Notes under the pieces: model-generated | Seen by the model: the letters and a program-made list of their open reading frames with translations, nothing else | Database searches by the model: none | Told to the model about the DNA's origin: nothing | Assembly: GCA_947652115.1 (NCBI GenBank) | Contig: OX393568.1 | Coordinates: forward strand, 9,042,887 to 9,106,886 | Direction: 5' to 3' | Source: Blastomussa wellsi | Lineage: Eukaryota > Cnidaria > Anthozoa > Scleractinia > Plerogyridae | Length of the DNA: 64,000 nt | Part shown: one piece after another, positions 20,875 to 35,400 of the stretch | Position numbering within the stretch: the first letter of the stretch is position 1 | How the letters are laid out: every line of letters begins with the position of its first letter | Position numbers and translations under genes: made by a program

Positions 20875-23408
20875 GCTGATAACTGAAGTTTTGCATTTTG
20901 CCACGCACTTTTAGTATTTACAATATAAGGCTTGAATAATTAACAAAAGCAACTAACAATCTTCCTTGATAACTAATTTTTTAATGTAATGTCTTTGGGG
21001 ATAATTATTGATTTGCAAGTTATCTTAAAAAATATATCGATTTTATCCAAACTGTATTCTAGGTCAGCATAAGTCATGAAGATTTCTGCCAATGATAAAA
21101 TAGTAACATCAATATTACCTGCTTGCATTAACAAATGAGACTTAAAATATTTTTATTTCTATTTTATTACTTTTATTACTCTATTTCTTTTATTACTAAT
21201 ATTATCGCAATTAATACTACTATCAGAAATTTAAAAATCAACCCATCATATGAAAACATCTATCCGATGGATATCGACAACATTCATAATAAGATAAGAT
21301 AAAGATAATGAATACAAACTACAAACTGTAAGCTAACAAAAGACAGCCTTCTTTTCTAGTGATAATAAAATATAGTCAAAGTAGGTTTCATAAAAGAAAA
21401 CTAGTTCAAAAATTGCTATTTTTTGAAATTAATACCCTTGAATTGCCACTACTTGAAGTGCAGTAGTCCAGTTGCCTCGATCGTCTTTTTTCAATCTGGC
21501 TCAATGAACCTAGCATTCAGGGAACTAAGATTCACAAACACTAACTCATGACCTGCTGATTCAACTGCAATGGCGGATCCAAAGGGGGGGGGGATCCAGA
21601 CCAACCTTCCCTTGTTTTTACTACTTATTCGACGCTGAAATTCTCGCATCGACAAGATCGCTTAATATCACTCAACTGAGTAAAAGTCTGGTCCCTATCA
21701 AAAATTCCTGGACCGCCTCTTAACGATTCATCGGGTCCTCTGTATTCAGGAAAGTATTCGGGAATAAAAAAATAGGGCAACACTCAAAAAGGTTTGTCGT
21801 CAAGTTAATATAAGGTTAACTCGCATTACTTACGTAAGTCTAATAAAAACCACTGGTTGGCTCGGTCAATTCTCGAGGAAGAAATTCCCACCAGGTTTAT
21901 GAATTATCTATGACCATTCTTCTCCATCAGTGTGGCTAACACAAGAATTCTATACCTTGAGACATCAACATAGACACAAACATAGTTTCTTTTACTTAGT
22001 TGCACACTTAGCTATAGTAACGGTGCGTCCCATATATTTGATAAGCAGAGTCTACAGGACGCATCAGCTACTTTCCAGGTGCACCAAGAAAACAAATAAA
22101 AAATTAGGTATGTACATTAAGGAATACATGTTAAACTGAACTAGCTATACTACTATAAAATAGCTAAAAATGTATGAGTATAAAAATGTATATAAATTGT
22201 ACAGATAGAACCTATAAGTAAGATAAGAAATTGTTAAAATAAGTTCACATATGGCAGCTGATGTCCACATCATTTAATGCAGTTCAAAACGCTTTATAGC
22301 AGGCCGAGGATGGGATCGAGTCCGGGAGGCTAATTTCCTTTAGTCTGCGTTAGTTTATTATACATTATCGTTTCCCTTTTCTATCACAATTTTTATCTTT
22401 CTTTTAATTGGCCGAGGGCCCACTCCGTGATCTGCAAACAACTGCCAATAAATAATCATGGCCGCTCATGCATTAGCCTCTCACAATACCGTGTTGCAAA
22501 TCCAAATCCAGAGAGATTGAAATGACAATGAGCGTGGCGGTAAAGTTGGATCACCAAACAAAAGAGGCTAATAAGAAATATTTTATTAATGACAACCAAC
22601 ATGGCGTCTATGAAGTCAGTTGCAAACACAGGAGGTGTCAACTCTTAGTGTCGAAGAGACTTAAGAATGAGAACTGAACATTTCAACTTTACTATATTTT
22701 GTATCGCGTTTGTAGAGAATTTGTTACCATTGCGGTCAGCGGTTTCTGATATCACGATTAGGCTTGCGTGTACCCCACGCGAGAAACACATGGTACTCTA
22801 GTTTTTCATGGCCGCCCGCTGTAGTATTGTATTGAACTCTTTCCCGTTAATATACACTTTATTGGAAAGTCTATCGACTGTTTGATGACTCACTATTATA
22901 ACTCTGTCTTCGCGACACTAAGAAGGGCTGTTTCGGGGAGAAAAACAAAATCTCGGGAATTTTGAGATTTTTGGGGAATTTATCCCAAATATTGGGGACG
23001 ATATTCCAGATTTTCGGGAGGACTTTTATTTACACACGGTATTGCCCAAACAGCGTTTGTTAGAGCTGTCACCCCTCGTGCAAACCAAGAATTGTGTCGC
23101 CGTTTCCACTTTTGAGAAAAATGGCAGCTAATTTTCCAGAACCTAATTCAGCGATCGATTGATAAAACAATTACTGAACTCGGTTGTCGCTAAATATCGC
23201 ACCTTCGCAAATAATTGATCTTCTCGCCACTGCGGTTGTGTTCTACTGGTAGCAGTTGCTATTGTTTTAGGGGCTAGGACATTGTTCCTGTTGTTTGTTG
23301 TATTGTTTTCACGTAGGGTATCAAGCCATTCATGTGAGACCTTACTACAAATCGTGATATCTTTCACAACCTCACAAGTAATTGTCTGTCTAGTTTCTAA
23401 ATGTTTTC
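20875..23408. other. Non-coding, downstream part of duplication unit A
   Basis: No exon recognised. Parts align with 40780-42010. An 8-G run lies near 21585. Confidence 0.5.
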
Positions 23409-26400
23409 CTAAACTGGCTCATCTGCGGGCGACACCAGCCCGTTGTCGAAGAATCTTACATTTTGATTTCCATATTTGTACATGGTCTGGTTCTGAAAGA
23501 GAAAAATAATTACATGGAATGGATATTTAGCCAAAAAGACGTTTTCAACTATCATGACCACCATCCGTCAATCAATCAATTAGCCATCTTTTAAACAAGA
23601 AGAGAACTGGGTACAAATACTTAAAATCGATTGAAACGAAAAATTGAGCCTGGCACGTGAAAGGTCATCAAAATAATGGTTTGGAGGGACAGTCTCCTGC
23701 TCGTTTAGTAAATTGCTAGGCAAGATGAGTACGAGTAAAGATTATTGTATTGCGTTGCGTTGCGTTGCATTGCATTACATTGTATTGTATTGCATTGTAT
23801 TGTCTAATGAACGCCATCCAAGGAAGTGGATCGTGTCGTCCATTAGCTTATCATCATGACACACCACGTGAACTTTTTCGGCCATTTCTCGGAGACAACA
23901 GCCAAGAGCCCTGTAACCAGGAAGGCTGTTTTTGTTCCCCACTCACAACATATATAAGTTCATAAGTTTGGAAAAGGACGAAATTATATGATAACGGCGA
24001 CTGTATTTCTTGCAGTCTCACTTCATGGTTGGTTCATAATTTCCTCTTTGACAAGAAAGAAAATTATCGGCCTAAAACTGAGAGAGAATCCCATTCACAA
24101 CAAAAACCTTTTTGTCAGCAGCCTCGACATTTTCAAACTATACCCACCTGTTTGCGAACCTTGGAGAGCCCGCGGATGAGCGCTAGCTTCTCACAGCAGC
24201 CTTTCCTGTCTCTAGTGATTCCAGAGGTACAGCATCGTATCTGACGAGGAATAACAACTTTAGGAATGGTGAACACAAGCTGGGCCCAGATCAGCTCGGA
24301 AAACCCGAAAAACAGGCTCCACATCCATTGATCCCACTCCATATCAATCACACGGAACGCGTTTGTAAAGAATTGCACGATGATGATCTGAAAGAGTGTT
24401 CACCATAGTTATATTAGTACATATTATAGTACAGTTCTGGCCCTGTGCTTTGGGTGACATTGAGAGGACAGAAGTGGACTAAGTGGCACTAACAAGAGTA
24501 TTTACTGAAATACCGCCAAACGTAATTAAGTGTTAGCAGTTGGTTTGTTCTTGCACTATTTCTGCTATTTTATGTAAATATTAACTTTATTAACGAATCA
24601 GAGAAACTAATAATAGTTGTACTTTTCCTACAGAGAATTTAGAAAAATAAGAATAATTAGAAAGCATTGTTTCATGGGAAGTGCAATGCAACCTCTTTAC
24701 TGGCTTTGTACAAACACGAAAACCACATGCAAAATAAAGACTCGCACGAAAGAGCCAGAGGCGTACACCAGTTTTTAACGGTCTACGTCAAAATACCAAA
24801 TAAGGTTTACTCAATTCTTATTGGTCAATACCTGAATTCCAAAAGTGGCAATCCAAATGACAATAAAAACAAAGTTGATATCTTTGAGTTTGCCGTACAG
24901 CAATCCATAAAACACGTTTCTGTCCTGCAATCGTCTGCAATTGATCTCATTAAACAGCTGCATGAAAACAAATGTAGTGAACACCATGGTCTTGTGTTGA
25001 GTTGGTCGGCACACGCTGGACTCCTCATATCCATCCCGCATGTCCAGGAAATCAGGAAATACGAACATCAATAAAAACATGACGGCAAGTTGATATATGG
25101 TGTGTAAAATCACATTCTTTAGCAGCGTGCGGGAAATAAGCGGCTTATCTCTGCCATACGGCTTGTGTTTCAGGACATCATTTGATGGTGGATCACGTGT
25201 AAGAGCAACTGACGCTAAAGAATCCATGATAAGGTTTACCCAGAGTAATTGAGTAGCTGATAATGGACTTCGCTGCAAAAAAGACAAAACGCTTAAACGT
25301 AGACGACTAGGAGCTTCTACACTCACATCTTTCATGATAGCTTTTAGTTTACACGATAGTATTCGACAAGTTTCTATATATAAATCAAAACTTTCAAAAG
25401 AGTGACTTTGTCAAGTGAATAGGAAATAAAATATGGGCTGGAAATATTGTCAGCTCCCATTTCTTACTGGAAATTCTTCTTCAATAAGTCTGCTATTAAA
25501 GAGACACTGTCTCGCTAATTACTTAAAAAATTCAAGACACCAAAAACGTATTTACACCATTGGAAATCTACAAATAGTGGTCTGGTCTTGTTAAAAATTG
25601 CCATATCAGTGCAATGAAGCTGTGAAAGGAGTAATATCGCCCTGATACCGCCAGGAGCTTTGGATCTTAACTTGAAAAAGTCAGCCTGACGTTTTCAAGT
25701 TCTATCCTTGTAGCTCGGAAAAATAGCTCAAAACTAATTATGATTCCCACTTCTTCAATAAGTTATTTCATAATTTCCTGTTGGTGTTCTAGTAAACATT
25801 TCCTGTATGAGAAAAACTATTTAACTACTGTATAACTTGCACTCTTTGCAAAAAGTTATACATCGGCGAAACAGGGAGACGACTTGGCGACCGATTCCGA
25901 GAACACCTTCGTGACGTAGAGAAAGACGACAAAAATGCATCGAAACCGGTCGCGAGACACTTCAATCTCCCAAATCATTCTAAGCAACATATGGCAGTCT
26001 GCGGCCTTTCCCTTCACCAAGGAAACACGGAAAGCCGTAAAACTCTAGAACAAAAATTTATTTTTCAAATCGGCACTCTTAATCCTCACGGTATCAACGA
26101 ACGCTTTTCATTCAACTAATTTATTCCGAAGTTTTCACGTTACCAGGCACCAGCCAATAGCGAAGCTCCATCTTTCTGTATATAAAGACACACGACGCAC
26201 AATTCCTTGATTCGCTCCGACGAAGGGCTAACGCTCGAAACGTCAGCACTTGAATCTCTTTACGGTGGCCAATTGACATTATCAACTCAGTTGATAAAAC
26301 CAAATTATATTTGAGTCTTTGTCTTGGTGCCGTATCACTAAAAAAGCCGAAAAATCGTCGTAACATGGAGTTTTCGGGACAAACAAACCCTGCACTTTTG

Positions 26401-29400
26401 TCTGTACCTTAAGAAAACAAAAAGTCTCCTCAGTTTCTGAAAGAAATGCTGCAGATTCATACAACAAATTCGACTGACGTAGCCCTACAGAGATACGTGT
26501 GCTGCCTCTGGTTGGTAAGATTACAGAAACCAAATATTGCATGACTACGTCATCAGAAGTGTCTCATACTCTCAAATCTCGCTCATCTTGTGGGTTGCCG
26601 GAAGATAGGCGTCGGTTTCTGTTTTCTCAGGTCACTCCTCAGTGTACACGCTCTTTGATTAGTTGATTGTAGAACAATAAATTTATCAGGCATTTTTTCC
26701 AAATGTGGAACTCAAGGCCCACAAAGCGACACGTTAACCCTGATTGTAACTATGAAATTAACGTTTTAATGCAATGCTTTTCTTTTAAACTAAGATCCGC
26801 ATTGTAATTAACCATTGTGTCAGTTAGCAGAACAAGGTAATTAAAACTAAGACTAACCTTGGTGACGCAAGCTCCAACAATAACAACGATGATGGCAACC
26901 CACGTGACTGTGAACTGGAATTGGAGAAACTTGAGGATGCTCTCGTATAAGTTGCGTCCCCATTTGACAGATTCAACAATACTGGAAAAATCGTCATTTT
27001 GTAAGATAATATCTGCTGATTCCTTAGCAACATCTGTTCCAGACACTCCCTGCAGTTATAAATCATTAATTAAAGAGCAGTTTATGGGTCAGCTAAAGGA
27101 TCCATTTCCTAGGCTGACTGAGTAGTATTTTATTCTTTATTGAACGACAATCCCTATATTTCACTGGTGATAACGTTTGAAAAGATTTCGTCATGATAAC
27201 ATCAGTATTTCTGCAAAAAGAGACCCAAACTGTTTTGAAGTGGTTACCATGGTAAGTCCTACGTCAGCGCTTGTCAGAACTTTGTCATCGTTCACTCCAG
27301 ATGCGGTTACTGCAACCACCTCTCCGCCAGGACTGGACCTGATGCGCTTGATAAGTTCCAGTCTCTCTGCGGGCCCAGCAGTGGCGAGGATACGCAGCTC
27401 ATTTGGCCACCACTTGTCAAACGTATCTTGATTGATCTGAACATGTTGAAGTGTGAAAAGTAACTGAGTTATAGAATAAATTGTATAGAATACACAGGAG
27501 TTAAAAAGTAGGTAAAAGGATACACTGGATCTTATACTTCTATAATCCAAGAGAAAACGTGTTTTTGACTGTTCATAAGAAAACGAACAGTTTCGAAAGC
27601 AAATTGTTAGTCTGCAAATAGAGTATTTCATTTGCAATACCAAAGGATAATTAATAAAGTTTTTTTAATTCGTTGGGACAGGAGCATAGTATGAATATCT
27701 TGTTTGACTTTCTAACTGCAAAGTCGGCTCAGGTACCTCTTAAATAAGCGAGCCATTCAAAACAATCTTAGCAGTGATTTAAGGTAATCAATCGATTGAG
27801 GTTTTTGAGCTGTTGGGATAAATGTTCGAATGTCGGTTCGAATGTCTCTGGACTCACGAATAGATTATTTCCAGTATCCAGCAAACAAGTGTATTCAAGC
27901 AAATGCGAAGCGCCGCGACATGAGCCGATCGTTCGCATTGTGCGTGCAAATTTAACACTCAGTCTGTTTCGAATCAGTAACTCTCACAAAAATCGCTTGA
28001 TACATTTAAACAAAGATATTATTTTGAATCGGCAAGAATAAATTACCTTGAATTCTACGAAAATTCTGGGAGCCGTGCGAAGCAAGGGGTTGAAGCCTTG
28101 AATTATTGAAGATCGATTGAAACTCTAATTTCATCTTTACCTTGTTCTTCGCTGCAAACTCGCCGATCGACCAGACCTGGCCATGAAATTTGTTCGCTGA
28201 AGTGTTTAGCGTACACCGCCGAGAACTTTAAACGCATTTTCCAGCTCAGAACGAAGCCACAACTCGACACAGGGCGAGCGATACGCTTGCGATCGATGGC
28301 CTGGAATGACGTCACAAAATGTGCTGGACCCAGATCCTTTTGACCGATTCTTTGACTCGGTCATGCTTTTCAAAAGAGCGATTTTTCACGACTTTGAAAA
28401 TTCATAAAAAATCGCGGTTTCAACCGAAAGAAAAAAATTTTTCGGCATTATGATCAGAGAAATGCCAATATTTCTTTGGAACGTAAAACATTTTTGGGGT
28501 TATAGGCACTTTAAACCAACTTTGAACAGTCAGATTCAATCCGCGCAAAGTTATTTATATAGTGTTTTATTATTTATATTTATATTATAACACTTACATT
28601 TTAGCGCTTGTTTTTACATATTTTATCGTTGGACATTCTCACGCCCTGATTTGTACTTATATATGTATATTTCATTCGCTTTTTCAACAACTTGAAAATG
28701 ATCTCAGAGAGATCGAAACGTCGTTTTTTATCGCTAGTTTTTATTCTGAAATGTGTTTCGAAAAAACTACTTATAAGAATCTTACTTACGTTCTTAAAAA
28801 CTTTGCTGTCGCATCCATAAAAAGATAATTCTTTGAGTGGCCATTCCGGTGTTGGTGACAGGAGTCCAATCTTGGATCCAAATGATCCGGCGGCACTCAA
28901 ATTATCCCCAGTCACCATACACACTTTGATGCCTGCTTCATGTAGATCCCATAAAGCATCCGGCACCTATATTAAAAAAGAACACTTCAGGCTTACTATG
29001 TTCTAGACGTGATCATAACGGCCATTTAGTTGCTTCGAGTCGCTCAGTTTTTCTTATGATACAGGTTTTGCTTGTCTCTAAGAGAATGCAATGCATTTAT
29101 TTACTAAAACCAAGCTCCTGGATTTAATCCAGAGCGGAAGATTATATCTGAGCGATTCTCGAGAGTAACGTTGGTGACGAACAAGGACAAGTTGTTCATG
29201 ATGTTTCCTTACGCGTGCAAACGAGGATACATAAAATCAAAAATCTTTTTTGTGTCTCGGCCACAAAATTTGTGTCCGCAACAATGTTGCGCGCGCGGGC
29301 AAACAGGGAAATATCTGTGTGTGCAACAATGTGTCCTCGTTTCCAACCGCCTTCAGGATGTTACTAAAACGAGGAATGGGGAATAGGGAATGGGAATTTC

Positions 29401-32400
29401 AAATTGGAAAACTGAAATGGGAAATTGAAAATGGTAAAGTAAAAAACTGGTTGACTGTAAATAAGACATGAAATTCTTTCGTTAATGTGTGATCAGATTT
29501 GCATATACCTTTAAAGAACTATAGATTAGAAAGAATTTAAGATTTTTCTCTTGATCGTACGCGGATCGAAGAATAAAAAATTAATGAATTGAATATAAAC
29601 TCCGGAGGTTTAGAAAATAAATTCCTAGCAATATAAAGTAAAAAGGAAATACTGGACAACGATTTTTTGGGGGTTTTCAGTACAATGCTTTTAAGTTACC
29701 GTGGCTTCACTGTGGCTGAGTCACCCGGTAGTTTCAAAACACCGACCCACCGGCAGTCCGATATTTTGAAAGTTCGAAATATCTTAGCTTATCCAAAATG
29801 TGTGTTAAGCGATTCAGACGAGCGCCATAGATTTTAAGGCGACTAGAGAATTGTTCACAAACTCTAAGCCGAACAAGCTTTCACCGGAAACTAATGCAAA
29901 TTCCCGCAACAGGTTCGATGTGTCAAGTAACGCAAGAACTGTCACGCAGGCGAAAAGCCATTTCACCGAAAAAATGGTGTCAAAATTCATGGCCCAGCAC
30001 AAACGAAGGGTTGGATTTGGATTTGCTCTGTTTGGGTAAGCGCTATCTAAGACAGCTGCTAAGGCATTCCCATTAGCAAATAAACTTTATAAAAAGTTTG
30101 GGCTGCCGGTCATTTAGCCACAGCGAAAATAACAGGTGTACACAATAAATCCAGACAAGTTACAATGCCTTTCAATGGATTCGAAAAAATACTGCCTTGG
30201 GCTCGTACAGAGATCATTTACAGAAAATATAAAATATACATTTCAAACTACTCCGAGAAAATGTTATTTGGGTAATCTATTTCCCCTTGGATATCTTCCT
30301 TTTGTGTGAAACAGAACGCGCGACGGCCAAGAAAATTAATTTCGTTGTTTTCTCCTACACAGGAATTTGTCGCTTTCTCTTTGCTGTTAATCCTGTGCTG
30401 TTGCTGCCGAAAGCCAGTATTAGTTTTTGAAGTATAGTGGCCATTTGTACCGTAAAATTACCCTGAAAATAAATAACGCGGCTGTGGAAAAACACCATAG
30501 CTGTGACAAACGTACGAGATGGGCCGATCATTTCATGATCAGTTTCGCTTTAAAATTATCAAAAACGGCCATGGAAAAGCCTGGGAAACCTAAAACAAAA
30601 TACGCATAATTTAATTTAACAGAAGCAGAAAGACATAAAAAGTAATACAATACTTGTACTTTTTAAGATCGAATGCTCTGTCGGCCTCGATATTTTGTAA
30701 GGCTTGAGAAGGCGGCCAAACTCTCACTTATTTAATCATTCGGTCACTTTGGGAATTTCTCCACTTATTCAGTGAACTAAAAGAAAACAGTACAGTTTTC
30801 CAATTTAAAGTCGAGTTGAATCAGTGTCTGTATTCGATCGAAACAAATGCGAGAAAACTGAGCTACTGGGGAAGACTTACTGTAAGTTGTTTCACAGCAC
30901 TGATGATCTGATTTAACAAAACCTGACTATCTGTTTTAAAACTGCTTGAAACTAACTCACCTTGATGAATTCCCTTTTAATTTTAAGTTGCAAAGACTTT
31001 TTATTTGAGAAAAACAAAAGAGAACTTCGAAGTTTGTATGTCGTGCGCGCATTAGTAAAACTTCAACATTCGATCCGCTTACTGCGATGAGAAGAAAATA
31101 AATCTTTGCACTGTTTTTTTAAGAAAATATCTATAGTTCTTTAAAGTCTGCACAATAATACTCCACATTACATGTACCAAAATATTTCAGTATTTGTAAT
31201 TGACAATAAAAATAGTGTCATTGCAAATTTCCCATTTTCAGTTTTCCCATCTCAATTTCCCATTCCCCATTCCCCATTCCCCATTACTCGTTTTAGTAAC
31301 ATCCACCGCCTTTATGTTATTGTGGTTAGTTTACGAAAAATGTCACCATCCTTTGTTTTCAACTAAAGTTTTGATTGCATAATTTTGTTCCAAGTGAGTA
31401 GTAGCACTGGAAGTGATTTAAGGTACCTGTTTACGAACAGTTTCATCTATTCCAACAAAACCAAGAAATGTAAGATCTGACATGGTTTCTTCGTTATCCC
31501 AATCGTTTTTTCCTGAAAGAAAATATAATTATAACAGAAGTGGGTCCATGCGTCACGTGTTACACAATTCCCGGAGAACGACTGAAAAGCTCGCATCTAA
31601 AACGGATGATTTCGGTGTCTTTAGACGGAAAAATTAAAACCCTTAGGTAAAACGCTTAGTAATGGAATAAAGAAGGAGTCACATTGCCTAATCTGAGTAA
31701 AATAATCTACATGTGTTTTCCATTTCAATTTAGTTCAGCTAGACTGAATCTACAAACCTTACCACTATTTGCTGGAAAGTACTTAGACGCCAAACAAAGA
31801 ACTTCAAACTGCTTTCTCTTTTCCAGGTCATCAATTTGTCCCCTCGTATTTTGTCTATCCCGTTCCTCAAAAGCCCTGGTATCAAGTGAAGTAAGCGCCA
31901 TTCGACTACATCGAGGCAACACATAGCTGGGCGCTCCCTTACAGTACAATTTATAGGCCCCACCATCCTTCAGGTGAATGACAACTGCTGTATACTCTTG
32001 ACTCGAGGGTACCCCTCTGGGGCTTGCACGCTTGTGTATCATTGAATCTTCAGGATATTCGTCTCTCCAAATCTGGTACGTTTCACCCAATTCAAGAACC
32101 AGCTGCAGAAGCGCGCCATCAGTGCTTTCACCAATATGTTTAGGAAGGTTGTCCACATCTTCTTCCTAGGAATAGAGCGTAAAATTCACGAACCTTTATT
32201 TAACAAATAAAAATTTCAAGGTATGTATTCTCATGATACGTTCATTAAACTCAACAAGATTTTGAGAACACGAGAGTAAATATTTACCTGAATGTTTGAT
32301 GCATACTTTGTGGTAACAGCGATCCCTCTACAAATTTCTTCAACAAAAGCCGGTTCTTTGAAGTTGTCTGCTTTATATCTCTTCAAGTTCTGAAACCTCT

Positions 32401-35400
32401 TAAATGTTTTACCGCCTAATATTCCTTCTACTGCACGTTTTCTGCTTTCAACTTCCGCCTACAGAGGAATTGGCATTAATATAAGAGTCGTTTACCACGT
32501 GTTGTTTCAGTTTCAACAATAACCTTCCTTCAAGGTTTATTAACCATTCATTTCTTAAGGATCAGCATTGTCAAACAGACATGTTCAAGCACGGAGAAAA
32601 ACGAATTTGTCGACTACAGGATAATATCTTTAATGTTACAAAGTTTCAGTACGCCGGAGCTGAAAGTGACTCAGAAGAGATAATCCACTAAAATAAAATT
32701 CTTTAATCACTACGGGTAGAGTATTCTACACAGAAAATAAGCCCATGTTTTGAAATTAAATCAGTCGCTTGTTCGGACCACACCTTAACCTTAAGTTAAG
32801 TCACTCTTCAAAACAAAAACACAAATCTCTTATTAACCAATTTGTCGATACACGCCTTGCAGACCTATCTACTAACTTGTTCCAGCTACTTACATACTCA
32901 TCCACTGTGTCAATACCCACAAGTCCAAGCAATGTCAGATTAGACGTCACCTCCATTTCGTTGTCCCACTGTGGTTCAACTGTTTCCGCTAAAATAAGAA
33001 GTAAAGACGTAAGCGAGTGCTCAGTATATTGCACTCAAGAAGTTAAGCTGGTTCAACAGCCAATGATGCTGAGCAATATATATTCAGCAATAAACCAGAC
33101 TGATTCCACGGTTCACCTTCAAAATGTTTACATGTACACGCAAAAACAAATTATTACAAAAACAAAAAAACAAATTATTTCAAAAACAAACAAGGATCAA
33201 TTGTGGTAACTAACTGAATCTGATGCCCCATCAATAACAGTCTGGTACAGTAACTAACAGAGGGACGGCGCTGGGAATTTAATTGTGGTCGTAGAAGTAG
33301 AAACGTGTTTTTTGTTGTTGTTGTTGTTGTTTTCGAAAATCTAAAATGTTTCCCCGTGGTTCTTTTGGCTTTAGAAAATAAAACCTTGAAATCCGTTTTA
33401 TCCAACTAGTTAGCATGCCGTTTTTCTCCGTTGAGATTATTCTTCTTTTAAAAATTCTCAAAATATGCTGAAAACTTACATTGTGCATTGTCGTCTCCGT
33501 CTTAAAATTGAATTCGTATCTGTGTTTAAACGCCAATGAGCCTTGATTTCTGTAATTTTGTTTATAAACAATCTTCCCATAACTGTATTAGCAGCTTAAA
33601 GTTGTGTGTATGAACAAACAACTGTGAAACAACTTTTGAAAGATAAAAAGTCGGGCTGTTGAAAGTCTGGTAGTCCAGTAGTCACCCACCTGAAGGGTAG
33701 ATAAATCTGTAAGCTACACACATCACTTTCAAATGTCTGATCTCCTGCATGTTTTTAATGATTTGAGCGATTCTGACGGCATCCTCGGGAAGATACTTGC
33801 TAACGCTGCCGTCATGTCGAACAATCCCTGTGCAGCGATCAAGAATGACCTCAGGCGATCCTTTGGAATAAATCCTGAAGTCACCGCCATCGGGGATGAC
33901 TGTAGTCATGGATTTACGTTCCGGGGAAAAGCCAAACACTTTAACGAATGTTTCCTCTGAATTCTCTTTCCTGATAAACGGGTAATACTCGCCTAGGTCA
34001 AGCACAAACTGGAGAAGAGCACATTCTGTTTTGTCACCGGTTTGTTTAGGAAGACACTGAGGGCCTGCAGACTTTATAGAAGAGAACAGAATTAATCAAT
34101 CTGTTTCATGAAGTGAAGTTTGTATCGGTTGGAACGTTAATTATTGTCAATGAGAGAGTTCAAATCTTGATTAAACTAAAGAACTGAATATAAAAAAATA
34201 TTTTTCAGTGCTGTAGGGACATGTCGAAGCAACTGATTAAACTATTGATCACAACAGGAGTAATGCCAAGAGGGAAAGATTGCTCGGACTTTGGTTTCCA
34301 AGAGTTATGGAAAAGTTAATAAAGAAGAATAATTGATCTTCCTGTTATTCTTCTTTATTAAGAAACAGTCCTGGGGAAAATGTTGTTACACCTTTTCTTA
34401 ATTTTTTTTACATGATACAAAACCCCAAAATGTTGCAAATTTTACAAGGCCAGGCGCGGCTGCCTGGTTTTTACTGGGCATATAAGCTGAAGCTACTACT
34501 ACTACAATCTTTATTTCATCACGGGGTCACTTTCACTACAAGTGGTCTTCCAGTGAGCCGTGAAAATTAAGAAGACTGTTACATAAGTTACAACAATATC
34601 TAAAATTATAATAATTGGTAATCTTAAATACAGTAATGGAAGCAGCCCGTAAGAAAAGCACTTATTCTTATTACGTCATTGGGAATAATGGGTATGAAAG
34701 TATAAACACAATAAAGAACAAGAAAAACAAACAATTTTCTGTTTACGCCTGAGCCTCTTTCACGGCGACTCCTAATGAGGACAGCATGTGTTTTTCAGTT
34801 AACTGCACCATTAACTAACATTTACTACATAAGCTTATTTCTACTTTAATTTCGTAACCTTCTGTCACTTTGTACTGTCTATTTATGCTTGCCAGTAGTT
34901 TAAGTAGAACTTAGTAGGTAGGGTTATTTATTGTAAGTAGAACTGTAAGCGAAGGTGCGTATTGTAGATCGAGTCAGTGTTCTGTTGTAAGTGAAATGTA
35001 CCATTGTACGTGTGAGTCTATTTTTTCGTAAACGGTGTCAATATTGCAAATAGATCAATAAACAATTCTGTGTGCAATAAAAAGTATTTTAATTCTCATC
35101 CCCTTATGTTTTTTTGTACCAAAACCAAATTTTAGCATTGCAAAGTCGTGGTTGTTTATTTGCGTGTATAAAAGTCATGTTTCAGTGAACAGGTGTTGTT
35201 TTGAGAATGCAGTATTTACGTCAAGGAATATAATACGCGTGAAAGAACACAACCTAGGATAAACAAATCTGACTTTAATAGTTAGTAGTTGTTTGGAGAA
35301 GAATTTTTTTTAATAGAGCCTCCCATCGTTGATGGGTAAAAACCTTGGGCTGAAATTCTTCTATTTTAAAGTTTCGTATTTGTCGTTTCTTAAATTTGAA

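Noticed and set aside
24667..25074. 135-codon plus-strand frame
   Set aside because: Lies antisense over exon 10 of ATPase copy A, whose minus-strand reading has clear PMCA M6-M9 sequence and splice sites.
31725..34071. Interpreting the second N exon as part of a separate neighbouring ATPase gene
   Set aside because: Only one P-site exon, one M5-M10 set and one start occur per copy, and phases chain through exons 1-12. Two N regions per gene fits better, though exclusive splicing is not ruled out.
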